Shown: positions 1-11,768, numbered from the stretch's first letter. The stretch is DNA of 58,780 nucleotides from Hymenopellis radicata (GCA_015501595.1 JADNRX010000337.1:1-58780); one strand, 5' to 3'. Notes: generated from the letters alone by a model not told the origin. Translations and numbers: made by a program.

Positions 1-691
1 AGTACACCCCTCGATATGCATTTCCTCCTCCCAAAGTTTGCCCCGAGTTGGCGTATCGCCCGCCGAGCTACGCGTCGCGAAGGCGACTTCCGAAACGACA
101 CGTGTATTGTCCAAGTTGGTTGCCGTGCCGTGTAGCAGGGACAAACGGCACCAGTGAGAACACCTCGGGCACCGAGCAGGACTGAGAGGTACTTTGCTGG
201 GAGGTAGGTGGGGGCAAGGGAGAGAAGAAGGGCGGGGTGAAGGAACACGTCAACAATGTGGCGCAGGGGGGAGGAGGATCCGGATCTCCCGGCCGGCGGG
301 GGAACTCCACACGCGCAGGACACGGGTTCTGTTGCAGAGACAGCGACGGCGGAGAAGAGGTCGAAAAGCAAGTCTGGGCGGGGTTGCACAGCCACGGATT
401 GGTTTTGGGGAGGAAGTTGACGCGTGACACGGGCGGAGACGGGGGAAGGATTCGAGGAGAAGGAGGATGAGAGGTGCGTCCGGGTGCGGCGGCATCGGCA
501 AGGATTCGTAGCCCGGCTCGGCGGGGGGAAAACAACGAGGGTAGGCGCCCTACGTCATATGGGAGAGGGCAAGGTCGCAGCGTCGCCTCTGAGCAAGGAG
601 GCAACGTCATACTGGTCGATCTGCGTCATCACATCGACGCAGTGACGCACCTCCCACACATCGGCGGCGAGAGTAGACGGGACTGCCCGTT
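1..691. other. No confident gene at left edge
   Basis: This stretch is purine-rich on the plus strand. It contains overlapping open frames on both strands that are low-complexity (Pro/Ser-rich on minus, Arg/Gly-rich on plus), with no recognisable domain or convincing splice pattern. I treat them as chance frames. It could hold the 3' flank or promoter of a gene outside the window. Confidence 0.4.
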
Positions 692-1400
692 CTACGCCAT
701 CGGCGCCAACGCATAGTGGTAGCATGAGAGAGCATTGAACACGTCATACGTAGGTTGATCCTGGTCGCCAAGCTTCACCAAACAACGCGTATCATGCGTC
801 CTCCCATCATCATGGCCACTGTCTCCGCGAACGTCCTCGACGTCGAGTGTGGTCAGAGGCAGTCCTCCGCTCTGCTCGTCGTCGTCGTCGTTACTCACGG
901 TATCCAAAGCTGTCTCATGCTGTAGCCCGTAACTCGGGTCGTCGTCGGGTAAGAATTCTCTGATGCAGTGCTTTAAATTCTTTTCGGAATCGCCGCTCTC
1001 TTCTCTTCTGGCTTCAGCGGTCCGCCGCGCCTCCTCTTCGCTGCAGTCATGGTGCTGTCCGACGAGGCGACCTTGGCACGTGGGTGTAACAGCAAGAGTG
1101 CGGGTATTTCCTCCGGATTGCATGACTCTTGGGTTCTGTCTTTCAACCGAGATTTCGCCTGCATAACGCTTTGGCACTAGACGTCTTTCTTGGTGATTAC
1201 GTTCATAGCGGCAAGCAGTCCTCGATTCCAGGTTCAAATACGATGAAAACTTGCTCACGAATCACGAATGTGAGAGTATAAATTCCATCCACGGAATGTA
1301 CGTTGCTTTTTACTTGGCAACCGACTTTGAAGCGAACGCGTGCAGGTAACGGATTATACAAGCTCTGCAAGAGATTCAACTGTGTACCGATCTCGGCCAT
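692..1400 (-). CDS. Hypothetical acidic protein, two exons
   Basis: I do not recognise this protein. The best model starts at the ATG at 1400 (MAEIGTQLNLLQ) and runs to 1259. It splices out a GTGAGC...CAG intron (1258-1159) and continues from 1158 to the TAG at 692, giving about 202 residues. The splice joins the frames exactly (phase 1) and removes the only stop between them. The N-terminal half (PARVRFKVGCQV..., about residues 19-50) looks like alternating beta strands. The middle is charged and the last third is acidic, with a DDDD run. No signal peptide or membrane segment is visible. The neighbour downstream on the same strand is an F-box-like gene, with no sign of a shared unit. The coding call rests on frame length and clean splicing only. 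Confidence 0.45.
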
Positions 1401-2207
1401 TATAAGTGATACGGGCGAGTCTTCCTTGTTGGCTAGCTAACCTGACGTTGCGTAGTACTGTGCGATCTCCTATGCGGACAAGAACCTTACAGGACGGTCT
1501 GCGAGTAAGCAGTTCTTTTAAACAATTGCTCGGCTTATGCCATCACGTGACTCTACTAGGGTTAGGGCGATCGGATCCTAAAAAGGATGCGATGGAAGTC
1601 CGTTTTGGGTATACACCTCTTACCACTTGCTATGCCGTCCATCCTCTCCACGCTCTGTCATTTCGTCTGCGGTTTCGGACGCGTCGTTCGTGGCCCTATT
1701 TACCGCAAGTGGCGCGAATCTGGCGACGGCCACGTTATTCTCGACGCCGTGCAGCGTCAGCACTTTGGAAACTTCGAGCGCGTTGTCTATGGTGGTTGGC
1801 TCGAGATTTCGTAGGTTTCTTTTATTGTTCGTTCGTTATGCCGACGGCGGTCTAGGACCGTCTGGCATACCTCACACGACGGTCAAAACCACGTCCTCAT
1901 TGACGCGTATTCTCGCTTCGGATGGCGGTACCGCTCCCTACATTTTTATGGATTCAACGCGGATGGTACTGCTCAGACGGTGAGCTGGGGTGTTTCGTGG
2001 TGGACCTGGGTTAGGAGGGTTAGGGCGGTGATGTATCTCATAATCCTACGCGACGAGAGGAGTCGAACGTGGCTTCGTAGGGAGCTCTTGTGGCTCCGGA
2101 AGACGCACTCTCTCTAGTTGTAAGTGTTTTTATTCATAGCCAGTTTTATATTCTAACGTCTTCATAGATCTGCTTGTGTTGTACGACGTGCTGTATCTTT
2201 TCCTCGT
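1401..2207. other. No gene seen
   Basis: Open frames here overlap on several frames of the plus strand and show no domain, no clear start context and no consistent splicing. I see nothing that supports a gene. Confidence 0.35.
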
Positions 2208-2630
2208 GCTATTGTATATTTTATCTTGGAACATGTTAGATACGCGTTAATTAGTGCGATGGCTAGTACAGCTTCATGTACTGTAGAATACCATAATGAA
2301 AATTTGCTTTTTAATTCATCCAGGCACCCTCACTGACAAGTCCATCTACTCTGTCGGCATCCTACAGTTCAGAGAGCACGCAGTGCCGCCCGGACCAGTT
2401 ACGTGTTTCGTTCATTGGTTGGTTTCGTTGCTGCCACAATGAAACTCGAGGATAGTAGGCGCCTACATACTATCTACAGCGACGTATCATTAATGTTCCA
2501 CAGGTGATGCGAAGCCCCACTCACCAAGCAGCCACGTCTTTTTCGGCCAAACACCGCTGCAACGGTCGCTTTGGCCCAAGGAACTGACAATCGTCAGTCT
2601 TGTACGAGACGACATATCGCCCAAGAAGGA
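2208..2630. repeat. Diverged dispersed repeat, copy 1
   Basis: This block aligns with 47914-48400 on the same strand. Shared landmarks are TTGTATATTTT near the start, a CATGTACTGTAGAATACC block, a TTCATTGGTTGG block, the string AGGCGCCTACATACTATCT and the closing AAGAAGGAAG. Numerous substitutions and indels separate the copies, so the duplication is old. In the second copy the repeat leads directly into kinase-like coding remnants. Here it lies downstream of the broken F-box-like gene. Confidence 0.65.
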
Positions 2631-2929
2631 AGAATTGGACAGGTACACGTCCAGCGTGGCAAAGACGCAGAGTAGCAAATCAGAATGCGCCGTATCAAGG
2701 CCAAGCGAGTCCGGCAAGAAGAGATGGTCATTGCAGAAAGTAAATCACGCAGTGCTGTTAATGTCGCGCGATCGTCGTAGAGATTATGTGTCTCGTAGTT
2801 CGCAGTGGCCAAAGACTCTCATTGGTCCAGCCTCGCCAGGGCTTCACCAGGGCCGCGAACATGATGGTTGAGGTCATGCAGCAGGGCACAGCCAATGAAG
2901 CTAAATTTCAACGACGTACTGTTCTACTA

Positions 2930-4152
2930 CTAGAAATACAAGAATTGGGTAGACTGCCTATGAAAATGCTCGATATCCAATGCAAAGGCCTGTGTACGTA
3001 CAGTTCCTTCCATACCTTTGAAAGAGCTACCAATGAGGGTAGCATCGAGCGCGGCTTGATGAGGCGAATATGTTGCAGAGGGCGGCACAGCAAGTGTAAC
3101 ACATACACGAAATGGAAGTGTCCCAGCGTCCAGTAAATCCACAAGATTTTCCCATTCAACGGACAACTGGTACTCGCTCCAGTCAAACACCACTGCCAGT
3201 CTCTCCAAACGTGTTTCATCCAAGGTTTCATCCTCGTCAACTTCTAGCGCGGTGGCCAAAAAGTCGAAATCCGAGTCCAAGGCCGTAATAATGATGACGG
3301 ATGGAACATCAAGAATAAACGACATATCTAGGTAGCCATTTAGACGCATCGTTACAGAAATTTAAACCAAGGGTCACCTGGCGTCGAACCAATATCCTGC
3401 AGATATATGATAACCTCCGCCATTGTATCGCGAGTCTCCTCCAGAAGGGCTTCGTATGCACGCCATGTCTTGGTGTTGAATACCTGATTAATGACGAGGA
3501 GCCGAAGTTTATTCAACGAAATGACGGGAGGACCCGTACGATGAGGTGGAAAGATGGAGGTTACAAACGCCGACGCATCATCAATCAGGCAGAGCTCCTG
3601 TATGTCGAGTCCGATTGGTGCTTGGATTGGGTTCTCGTCTGGCTCAAGGTCTCGTTCCAAGTCGGAAACCTCTAGACGTGAAATGTTTGGGCAGGTTCCT
3701 ATCGCAATGGTTAGATCCTTCATGGATACTTTCCGCAGCGAGTGCAACACAAGCTCCTTGACGGAGCTCAATTCTGGAAGACGTGCACAGAGTAGTGTGA
3801 ATGGGATCGTATATGGTGCGTCCTGTGACAAGACAACAACCTCCAGCCGCGGGAGCTTGAGCATGATCTTGCCGGGCACGTCCCAAATCAGTACAGGCGC
3901 ACGACCTGCAAAGACGAGGCGGAATGTTTTAATGAGGGGCGCGATGTCATCCTTTGTGATGAACTGATCAAACTGTGGGTCGGAACAGAGTGCTTTCAGT
4001 GTGACCTGACGGTAGAGGTGCACCCTGCATCGTGGGCCGAAGCGACGGTGGCTTGCCAGCAGACTCCAGAGAGAGTCGTGGTGTAGATTTGCGAGAATAT
4101 CAATAACAATGTCCAATAACTCTTGTGGCCAGGAGGTTATGGGCATCTGCAC
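2930..4152 (-). CDS. F-box-like protein, frame broken
   Basis: The first 266 residues read from the ATG at 4152. They open with an F-box-like motif (WPQELLDIVIDILANL, then SLWSLLASHRRFGPRCRVHLYRQV), followed by leucine-rich segments with repeated LxxL spacing, as in the large basidiomycete F-box/LRR families. By family, it would recruit substrates to an SCF ubiquitin ligase through Skp1. The frame stops at TAA (3352), yet the next frame continues at once with VTMRLNGYLDMSFILD and stays open, without a start of its own, to 2930. One missing base after the CTG/CT at about 3355 explains this better than an intron. It is therefore a recent pseudogene or a sequencing error. A minus-strand TATATA lies 86 bp upstream of the start (4243-4238). 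Substrate is unknown. Confidence 0.65.
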
Positions 4153-4237
4153 AGGGTTAGGAGTGCCATAGCAGAATGTTAGTTGTGCGCCTCACGATGG
4201 TTCGGTTTTGAGAGGGATCCGTTTTGTGTGAACTGCA

Positions 4238-4243
4238 TATATA
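4238..4243 (-). promoter_or_regulatory. TATA-like box of F-box-like gene
   Basis: TATATA on the minus strand lies about 86 bp upstream of the F-box-like start codon. The spacing suits a fungal core promoter, but it is a sequence match only. Confidence 0.35.
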
Positions 4244-4288
4244 CCATGTCTCTCAAATGAAACACGGCATTCAATGATCACCCGTTTG

Positions 4289-6955
4289 CCTTACTCCTTC
4301 AAGGCGATCTCTTGTCTGGATTTCACCTTCATCTCTCTGAGAAGGAGAATCAACGATGAAACGAACCACAATGTCACGGTCACGTGCATTCATTTGCGCC
4401 GCCGCCACACTTATGGGTGATGCGTATGGAAATTATGAGATTTCTCATTTTATGGGACAAGATGTATTCAATCGCATTTAGGTTCCTCTAATAACAGTGG
4501 GTGTTTCGGCTTTGTAGCACGAAATATAATACTATTACTGTGCGCGATCGGCGACCCGATCTTGTCTCTTTTTACCACCCATCTCGGCGATAATCTGTGT
4601 ACCCTCGAACTACGTGGGCGCTAGGTCCACGACGCGTGTGGGCCTCTGACACCCTTATTTAGAAGGCGTCTTACACTCAGGCAGTAATGGTAGCGACTGA
4701 CAGCTCCCGCCTCAATTGAGACTTGGTACAACTACCCATGAATGTACTTTCTTCAGACTACATACTGCAAGGCGACCGGTCCGGTTTGAAGCTCCGCTTG
4801 GCGGACTTGCAATGATGTGATCGATTATGATCTCTCTCCCCACCATCACGACGGCTCTCCTGTGAATCGGGAGACGTTGTATGGACATTGATGGGCGACT
4901 GCCTGCCGACTCTCCTGTGCATCGGGAGACGGTACGACGCAGGGACGGACATCTACCGAGTCTCCTGTGAATCGGGAGACGGTACGATTGTGCTCTCTTT
5001 GAAAAGGTACGTTTTGATATATACCATTTCTACGCCGTCTCATGCTTTGTACAGCGTCTGCAAGCCCGACTTGAACCTCATCGCGTACATGCCCCAGACA
5101 GGTACACTTGGCCTACGCTACTCATGATTCGCGGTGTGGTCAAGCTGCGGCGTCGCGCAGTCGATCTTCATGTACAGAAACCGAACGATGCTCATCTGGC
5201 CCAGTAGTCTCCAGGGTCTACCTCCCTAATGACTGTCTGGAGTCGATGTCGTGGTTACACCTTGTGTTCCGCGGGAGCAAAGTCGATGTACACGACTAGA
5301 TTCCATCTGCCGACTCTCCTGTGAATCGGGGGACGGTATTCTGCTGGGATGGACCTCTGGAGGCGGATGGACATACCGACTCTCCTGTGAGACGTGCTCT
5401 CTTTGAAAAGGTACGTTTGATCTATACCATTTACACGCGGTCTCATGATTTGTATAGTGCTTATGGTAATTCATGGTGTCCGCACGCTCGCCCGACTTGA
5501 ACTGCATCGCGTACATGTTACCTGATCGCTTCACTGGACACTTATGTACAGCTTCACTTGACGCCACTTTTTCTAACGCTGCTCTCTCTCTATGGACACT
5601 GCGCAATCGATCTACATGTACAGAAACCGAACGATGCTCATCTGGCCCAGTAGTCTCCAGGGTCTACCTCCCTGATGACTGTCTGGAGTCGATGTCGTGG
5701 TTACACTTTGTGTTCCGCGGGAGCAAAGTCGATGTACATGACTAGATTCGACATCTGCCGACTCTCCTGTGAATCGGGGGACGGTATTCTGCTGGGATGG
5801 ACCTCTGGAGGCGGATGGACATCTACCGACTCTCCTGTGAGACGTGCTCTCTTTGAAAAGGTACGTTTCGATCTATACCATTTACACGCGGTCTCATGAT
5901 TTGTACAGCGTCTGCAAGCCCGACTTGAACCTCATCGCGTACATGCCCCAGCCAGGTACACTTGGCCTACGCTACTCATGATTCGCGGTGTGGTCAAGCT
6001 GCGGCGTCGCGCAACCAAACGATGCTCATCTGGCCCAGTAGTCTCTAGGGTCTACCTCCCTGATGACTGTCTGGAGTCGATGTCGTGGTTACACTTTGTG
6101 TTCCGCGGGAGCAAAGTCGATGTACATGACTAGATTCGACATCTGCCGACTCTCCTGTGAATCGGGGGACGGTATTCTGCTGGGATGGATCTCTGGAGGC
6201 GGATGGACATCTACCGACTCTCCTGTGCATCGGGGGACGGTACGATTGTGCTCGCTTTGAAAAGGTACATTGTGCTGTATAACATTTACACACGGTCTCA
6301 TCATTCCTACAGCGCCCATGTCAATTTATGTTCGTGCGCCCAACTCGGCGCGTACATGGGACACTGACCCTCCGCTCCGCATGATTCACAAGCCGAGGCA
6401 ATGAGGAGTATACCGCATCGTGTATGGGCGTAAAACCGCTACCTATCTCACTATGTTACCTGACCGCTTCACTGGACACTCTTACGTACAGCTTCACTTG
6501 ACGACACTTTATTTACTGTATGGACACCTTGGGCAATCACTGTACATGGATGCTCATCTGGCCGATAGTGTTTATTTACCTTACGACTGCCTGGAGTCGA
6601 TGTCGCGGGTACACTCTCTGTTCCGCGGGGAGCGCAGTCTATGTACAAGCCTAGATTCGCTATTATTTACACTGATATGACTTGATTTTATTCTACTTAC
6701 ACTGAACTCGACATCTTAATTGGGAGACGGTACAACTCAGGCATGGACATATGCCGGCTCTCCTGTGAATCGGGAGACGGTACAATCGTGCTCCCTTTGA
6801 AAAGGTACGTTGTGCTGTATACCATATACACGCTGTCTCATCATTCGTACAGCGCCCCGCACCGCGTACATGGAAAAGTAACCCGCCGCTCCGCATGATT
6901 CGTGGTGTGGGCAAGCCAAGCCAATGTGGACATTGATTATCATCTCGATTCGCAT
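4289..6955. repeat. Complex repeat R1
   Basis: This is a mosaic repeat. Its first part (4289-4870) has no visible coding capacity. After that, a short motif CTCTCCTGTGAATCGGGAGA recurs, along with longer units containing GATGCTCATCTGGCCCAGTA. Those longer units start at 5187, 5633 and 6021 (periods 446 and 388 bp). Each unit carries a block AAAAGGTACGTTT...TTTGTACAGCG that looks like a 48-nt intron. R1 to about 6642 is copied almost base for base in R2 (15560-17115). Related, more diverged copies lie at 40586-41860, 46105-46395 and 46918-47640. Open frames inside are short, overlapping and repeated, so I do not call genes. No terminal inverted repeats or target duplications were found. Confidence 0.8.
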
Positions 6956-7039
6956 ATGTACTTTCGTTACGCTTTGTGAGAGCTCAAACTCATCATCATA
7001 CAGTATCCTACATGTTTATTGATTCAGATCACGGTCATG

Positions 7040-7050
7040 TAGCTCAGTGG
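7040..7050 (+). promoter_or_regulatory. tRNA-type A box
   Basis: TAGCTCAGTGG matches the Pol III A-box consensus TRGYNNARNNG. No matching B box or cloverleaf was found nearby, so this is at most the head of a degraded tRNA-derived SINE. Confidence 0.3.
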
Positions 7051-7210
7051 CTTTGGGCTGGTAGACATTCAATATTTATGAGTGTGTTTTCTTTTAGCTG
7101 TCTGTTGTACACCTACCCCAATAGATCACAAAATTGTGGGGAAGAATGGCAGTTTGCTTGGGACACTCCTCTTTCCACTACCAGCATACTGTCGTTGTCG
7201 TCGTCACCGG

Positions 7211-7470
7211 GAGTCCCGCCACTGTTGTTACACCGTACCCGCAGCCTAGCTACGCGTCGACGTCGAGCTTGCAGGCGGGCTTTCCAACTGTGCCTCGTCG
7301 TCGCCGCTGTCGTCATCGCGAGTCCCGCCACTGTTGTTACACCGTACCCGGAGCCTAGCTACCCGTCCACGTCGAGCTTGCAGGCGGCGTTTCCCACTGT
7401 GACTCGTGGTCGTCGTGCCGCCATTATTTGGAGGCTAGCTACACGTCGACCTAGAGCCTGCAAGCAGCTT
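7211..7470. repeat. 109-bp tandem repeat upstream of P1
   Basis: GAGTCCCGCCACTGTTGTTA begins at 7211 and again at 7320, giving a 109-bp period. A third, truncated copy follows from about 7430. The unit contains CGTCGACGTCGAGCTTGCAG and CGTCGTCGTC-type runs. It ends a few tens of bases before the P1 start codon. Related sequence occupies the same place upstream of P2. Confidence 0.7.
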
Positions 7471-7514
7471 TTCGGACTGTGCCTCGTTGTCGTCGTCATT
7501 GGAAGTGTCCAGTC

Positions 7515-8818
7515 ATGTCGACGTCCTCTACCAATACCGAAAGCGCAGATACGCGCGACCCGTTGCTCGAACATCTCATAGCCATACGCGACAAGCTCCA
7601 TGATATCCACAATAACTCCTTCCACCCCCAATCACGCGACACCACAATGGAGGTTCTCGCGCTCGCACATGAAAGCATCGCGTTACTTGAGGAAATAGCG
7701 AGTGACGCTTTCGCTGTATCCGGCAAGCATAACGCAGAGGATCAAATCATTGATGAACAGTTGACGGTCCATGAGGTCAGCCAGCTGCGTCGTCTAACTA
7801 CATGCTCTGACAGTCTGCAGCATAACGCGTACAAGCGCTTCACCAACAAAATTATTATTCATAATGCACTGCCGTCACCGCGTGCGTCGGATTTCAAGGA
7901 TGCGTACCTCGGATATCCACCATATCTTGCAAGCGAACCACTGGAAGACCTGGCATTCAAGAGATTGATGTCTACATACACCGACACCGCGAGCAACTGG
8001 GATCACGAACTACAAGAATTGGTACACAAGATAACACTGTTCTCTGGGGTTGTGCCCCACCGTTTCGAAGTAATTTCCAATGAGGACCAGGCAGCCGCGC
8101 TTGTAGATATTGTCAAAGTGAGGCGCCCAGTCCATATATTCATATTTGTGCTGATGCGGCGCACTCTAGAACATGGAGCAGCACGATACAAATGCGCTCT
8201 CAAATCCATGGGTCGCTTATGTTCTAAATAGCGTTCAAATTGTCCTCTACATGACAGTCTTGACTGGCGAGCATGCGTCGGAGCAGTGGTTGGAGCGGAT
8301 GGTTCGGAAACTTTTCATTCGCTCGCACCGGGACATCTTCGATAACTACAAGGAACACTCTGAGGATCCTGTGGTTCAAGCTACAACATTAGCAGCCTTT
8401 CACAAATTTGCCATCGAGCATAATGAAGAATTTGAGCGTAGAGAGCGATTCTACGCGCTTTACCTATCGGTTCGTTTGTCGGCTGCTATTCCATTACAGT
8501 TATCCTAACTCTCTACAGTTCGGCCCTGCCGTTTTCCTAGACCGTTTCTTCGATCCCTCCAGCACGACAAGAGGTGGACCATTTCATACAGATGCATACT
8601 TGGAGCTTGTTCACCTTGTCATAACCAATGACACCGATATGAATGAGCGTAGAAGGGAGTCGAACCTCTGCCGCTCAGCCGACTCCCTTCACCGCGCTCT
8701 TACTGCTCTCGCAGGGGTACAGGTGGCCGAGCACGTCACCAATTTCCTCACGGCACATCCACCGTTCATCCCACCCACCTACAAGTACGGCTGGGGCAGA
8801 ATGACGTCAGAAGAATAG
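7515..8818 (+). CDS. Orphan protein P1, paralogue of P2
   Basis: I do not recognise the family. The model starts at ATG 7515 (MSTSSTNTESADTRD). Exon 1 runs to the lysine before a GTGAGG...CTCTAG intron (about 8118-8170). Exon 2 begins NMEQHDTNALSNPWVAYV and ends YALYL. A second intron ending CTCTACAG (about 8518) leads into FGPAVFLDRFFDPSS, and the stop is at 8818. The product is about 395 residues, soluble and mostly helical, with no signal peptide. All three exons align with P2: LEDLAFKRLMSTY with LEDLAFTTLMRTY, GGPFHTDAYLELVHL with GGPVHTKAYAELVHL, and KYGWGRM with EYGWGRM. The two also share intron positions, which argues for real genes made by tandem duplication. Confidence 0.7.
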
Positions 8819-9373
8819 TCGGTAGTGGCCAAATCATAGAGTGTTATTAATGCATGTACCTATTTCATGGACAGCATCATTGAGTAGCTATCTCGCATGT
8901 TGAAGCTAGCGCGCTAATCAACCAAGCTATGGCGAACAGCGGGCACAGCAAGACCATGGACATGTCCTCGGTATTACCTGCGAACGACAATGAGCTCAAG
9001 TTGAAATTGCAGGACATGTAAGGTTACCACTCTCGTTGTGTCGCATTCCTCGAAAGGAAACACAGCGCACTCGCAGGGGAAGAGGTCGCGACGGCACATC
9101 CGCAGGTGGTACTTGAAGGGTACTAGGAATATGGTTTGGGAGGAACGCTGAGCCGCGAACAAATGAACGAAGAATTGTAAAAGACAGAATTTGCAGTGCA
9201 TGGACTTTGAACTGTATGGATGTTGTTGTACTCCCTTGTGTACGGTTAGCATCGTCGTCAGATGTGGTGGTTTAGCTGAGTGGCTGCCACATGCAATGGA
9301 ACGGATTATGTGCAAGCATCTTTTTATACATTTCTTGTAGAACCGTAAGTTTTTCCACCTAGCTTCGTGGAAA
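8819..9373. other. No gene; one tRNA-type A box
   Basis: No supported gene. TAGCTGAGTGG at 9273-9283 on the plus strand matches the Pol III A box. A minus-strand open frame extends through this stretch and on to 9600, but it has an alternative start, no domain and overlaps a dispersed repeat. Confidence 0.35.
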
Positions 9374-9535
9374 GATGTAGAGTAGACAGGCAGTGGTAGC
9401 TTAGGGGTCCACGTCTTGTAGTTTCTACATGCATCTTTTAGTACATTTGTGCGCAATGTCCAAGTGGACACAAGGGAACTTGTCTCTATGGCACTTGACT
9501 TAGTTGTTAGTGCGTCCCATAGTAGCGAGAGATCC
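9374..9535 (+). repeat. SINE-like dispersed repeat, copy 1
   Basis: This aligns with 45912-46085. Both begin GATGTAGAGTAGACA and carry a perfect A box (TAGCTTAGGGG at 9397 here, TAGCTTAGCGG at 45935). Both contain GGGAACTTGTCTCTA and then CACTTGACT...GTTGTTAGTGC. A Pol III-type promoter at the left end of a short dispersed repeat suggests a tRNA-derived SINE. No B box or poly-A tail is clear. Confidence 0.55.
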
Positions 9536-10056
9536 TTTTTGCTACTCCTTCGTCTACGATACCAACAACCCGCTCTTTGGCCGTGGGGTTTGAAGCACAC
9601 GCGCGCGTCACCACTGAGAACGTTGATATAACTGCCACCGATACCGTCAGGGTTAGGCAGTATGTATGTGGTGTTTTAATTCCCAGAACGTAGGGTAAAC
9701 GAAGCATAGCTGGGGCGACAGGCGCCATTTCCGTAGCGTCTCATCTCATTAACGGTGCATTCAACTACTTATGCGTTTAAACTCCGCTTCGATCACCGGA
9801 TCACCGCACGTCTCCCCCTCTTGACTCCTGCGTTCATCCACGCCGCGGACGTCGAACATCCCGCCAGAATCCTCTAGGCCCGCTACGGCTCTCAATCACC
9901 ACAAAAGTCGTCTTTTGTGGGCTTGACTGCTGTTTGAAGCCCAGGACACAAGGATCAGCCAATCCGGCGCCCGGCTCTCCCGCCAGAATCGCGGAACACG
10001 CCCGCGCTCCAGAGGTCATCGTATTTGGCTCCTTTCGCACCCACTGCTCCGCACGG
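9536..10056. other. No gene seen
   Basis: This stretch lies between the SINE-like repeat and the P2 upstream repeat. It contains a short inverted pair (CCACAAAAG / CTTTTGTGG at 9899-9919) and no supportable gene. Confidence 0.35.
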
Positions 10057-10215
10057 CGCCGCCGTACGCGTCTTTTTTCGTTCTATCTTTGTTTGCCACT
10101 GTGCCTCGTCGTTGGAGCGTCGTCATCATTGCGAGTGTCGTCAGTTGTCGCACCGCACGTGTCGACGTCGAGCTTGCAGGCGGCCTCGTCGTCGTCGTCA
10201 TTGGGAGTCTACTCT
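10057..10215. repeat. Upstream sequence shared with P1
   Basis: This holds the same ordered strings as the P1 upstream tandem repeat: CTGTGCCTCGTCGT, then CGTCGACGTCGAGCTTGCAG followed by GCGG, then CGTCGTCGTCATTGG. Here they occur in a single, partly shuffled copy, about 50-200 bp before the P2 start codon. It is either the duplicated promoter of the P genes or the flank carried along with the tandem duplication. Confidence 0.6.
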
Positions 10216-10268
10216 AGCGCCATCGCTCGCTACTGGCCGTCGTCCATTGCTGCCTTGCGTCTTGCACA

Positions 10269-11768
10269 ATGGTCTCATACTCCTATGGTCCGCCCCGTTC
10301 TCCGCAAAGTGGAGCGTCCAACCCCCCATCACCTCGCGCCGTCCGCCATCGCAGCAAGAGCGCCCACCGCTACGCCTCGCTTAGGTCTATTTCTGATGTC
10401 CGTGATGACCTGCACCGAATGCGAGGTATCGTCGCTGATATGCCCACTGTCGTGGAACCCATGTCCTCCCCGAGCAAGAAAGAGCTCGCTTCGCTTACGG
10501 CGGAGAGTGCCACACTCCTCAAAGAGATTGAACGGCAGTTCTCGTTCAATAACCGCAAGCTAGCAGCCTCCTCCAAGGAGCAGCGGCAGGGCGACGAATC
10601 CCAGGACCTTGATCATGAAGCGCCGGAGGAGGGAGACATGGCGGATCCACAAATTGCTGCAGTCATGGTAAGCAGTTATGCATAGTTTTTCGCATTACTG
10701 ACTGTTCCAAGAGTGACGCCGTCAAGAGGTTTAACAACAAGATTTTACCATACGCTGGCCAACGCAGCCTTCCCGCGTCTCAGTTCAATATAGACATACA
10801 GGAGTACCCTAAAGCTCTCGGGAACGCGGCGTTGGAGGACCTTGCTTTCACGACGCTCATGCGCACATATTTGGACAAGCCCGAGAAATGGAAGAAACGA
10901 CTGGACGAATTGGTGGCTCAGCAGGCGCCGTTTGTCGGACTAGCAAAGCAACGTTACGAGATAGAGCCCGATGAGGATGTGGAAGACGCAATTGTTGAGA
11001 TTTCGAGGGTTAGTTAGCGTTGCATCCATCCGTCCAGTGCTAACATTTTCCATCATAGAATATCGAAAAACACAATCTGAATACTGCGTCGAACGCATGG
11101 GTTGCGCACGTCCTCACCAGCGTACAAGTACTGCTGTATACCATTGCCTGGACCAGCAAAAAGGGAAAGGGATCCACGAAATGGAAGGATGCTATCCTGA
11201 ACAAGCTCTTTAACCGTGCACATCCGGATTTCATTGCCAATCTCAAGACAAACCCGGGAGACGCTGCTGTCGAATCCGAGAGGAAGGCGGCATTCAAAAC
11301 ATTCAAGAATCAGCATGACAAAGAGCTCCAGTCTCGGAAGCTCTTCTTGACTCTTTACCGTCGCGTAAGTGGCACACCCCCTATGCTGAAAGTTCTTAAT
11401 TTTCCCAGTTCGGGCCTGGGGTCTTCTTGGATCGGTACTTTGACCCGTGCTTCAAAACACGCGGAGGACCGGTGCACACCAAAGCATACGCAGAGCTTGT
11501 ACATCTTGCTGTCGAGGATGAAACTCATACAGTTGTGGCGGACGAAGCCGAGTACAGCCGTACGGAGTGGAACCTGTCATGGTCAGCCGATACACTCCAC
11601 CGCGCTCTGAGCGCTCTTGCAGGCCTAGAGGTAGCCAATTCAGTCAGTAACTTCATGACTGCACATCCACCCATAGTTCCAGAAGGGTACGAGTACGGCT
11701 GGGGTAGAATGGTATCGGTTGAAGAACAGCAAGCCATGGATCAGGAAGCCATGGATCAGGACGTTTAG
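10269..11768 (+). CDS. Orphan protein P2, paralogue of P1
   Basis: The function is unknown. Translation most likely starts at ATG 10269 (MVSYSYGPPRSPQSG), giving a basic Ser/Pro-rich N-terminus that P1 lacks. Introns: GTAAGC...CCAAG after the Val-Met near 10669; one after ISR near 11010, ending in ATAG; and GTAAGT...CCCAG near 11366-11408. After splicing the chain reads SDAVKRFNNKILPYAGQ, then NIEKHNLNTASNAWVAHV, then FGPGVFLDRYFDP, and ends in EEQQAMDQEAMDQDV at 11768. Similarity to P1 runs over the whole length with the same exon borders. The tail repeats an AMDQ(E/D) unit. No membrane segment or known catalytic motif is visible. The AT-hook gene follows 430 bp downstream on the same strand. 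Confidence 0.7.

Noticed and set aside
68..610. 180-residue minus-strand open frame
   Set aside because: Low-complexity Pro/Ser composition caused by the purine-rich opposite strand, an overlapping set of open frames on the other strand, and no domain.
4851..4990. CRISPR-like spacing of the TCTCCTGTGAATCGGGAGA motif (three copies about 50 bp apart)
   Set aside because: The window is clearly eukaryotic (spliced genes), the regular run has only three members, and the same motif recurs irregularly inside a larger dispersed repeat.
5226..6680. Many open frames of 60-126 residues in R1 (and their twins in R2-R4)
   Set aside because: They occur on both strands, repeat with the DNA units, break at every unit boundary and show no protein-level conservation beyond the DNA repeat.
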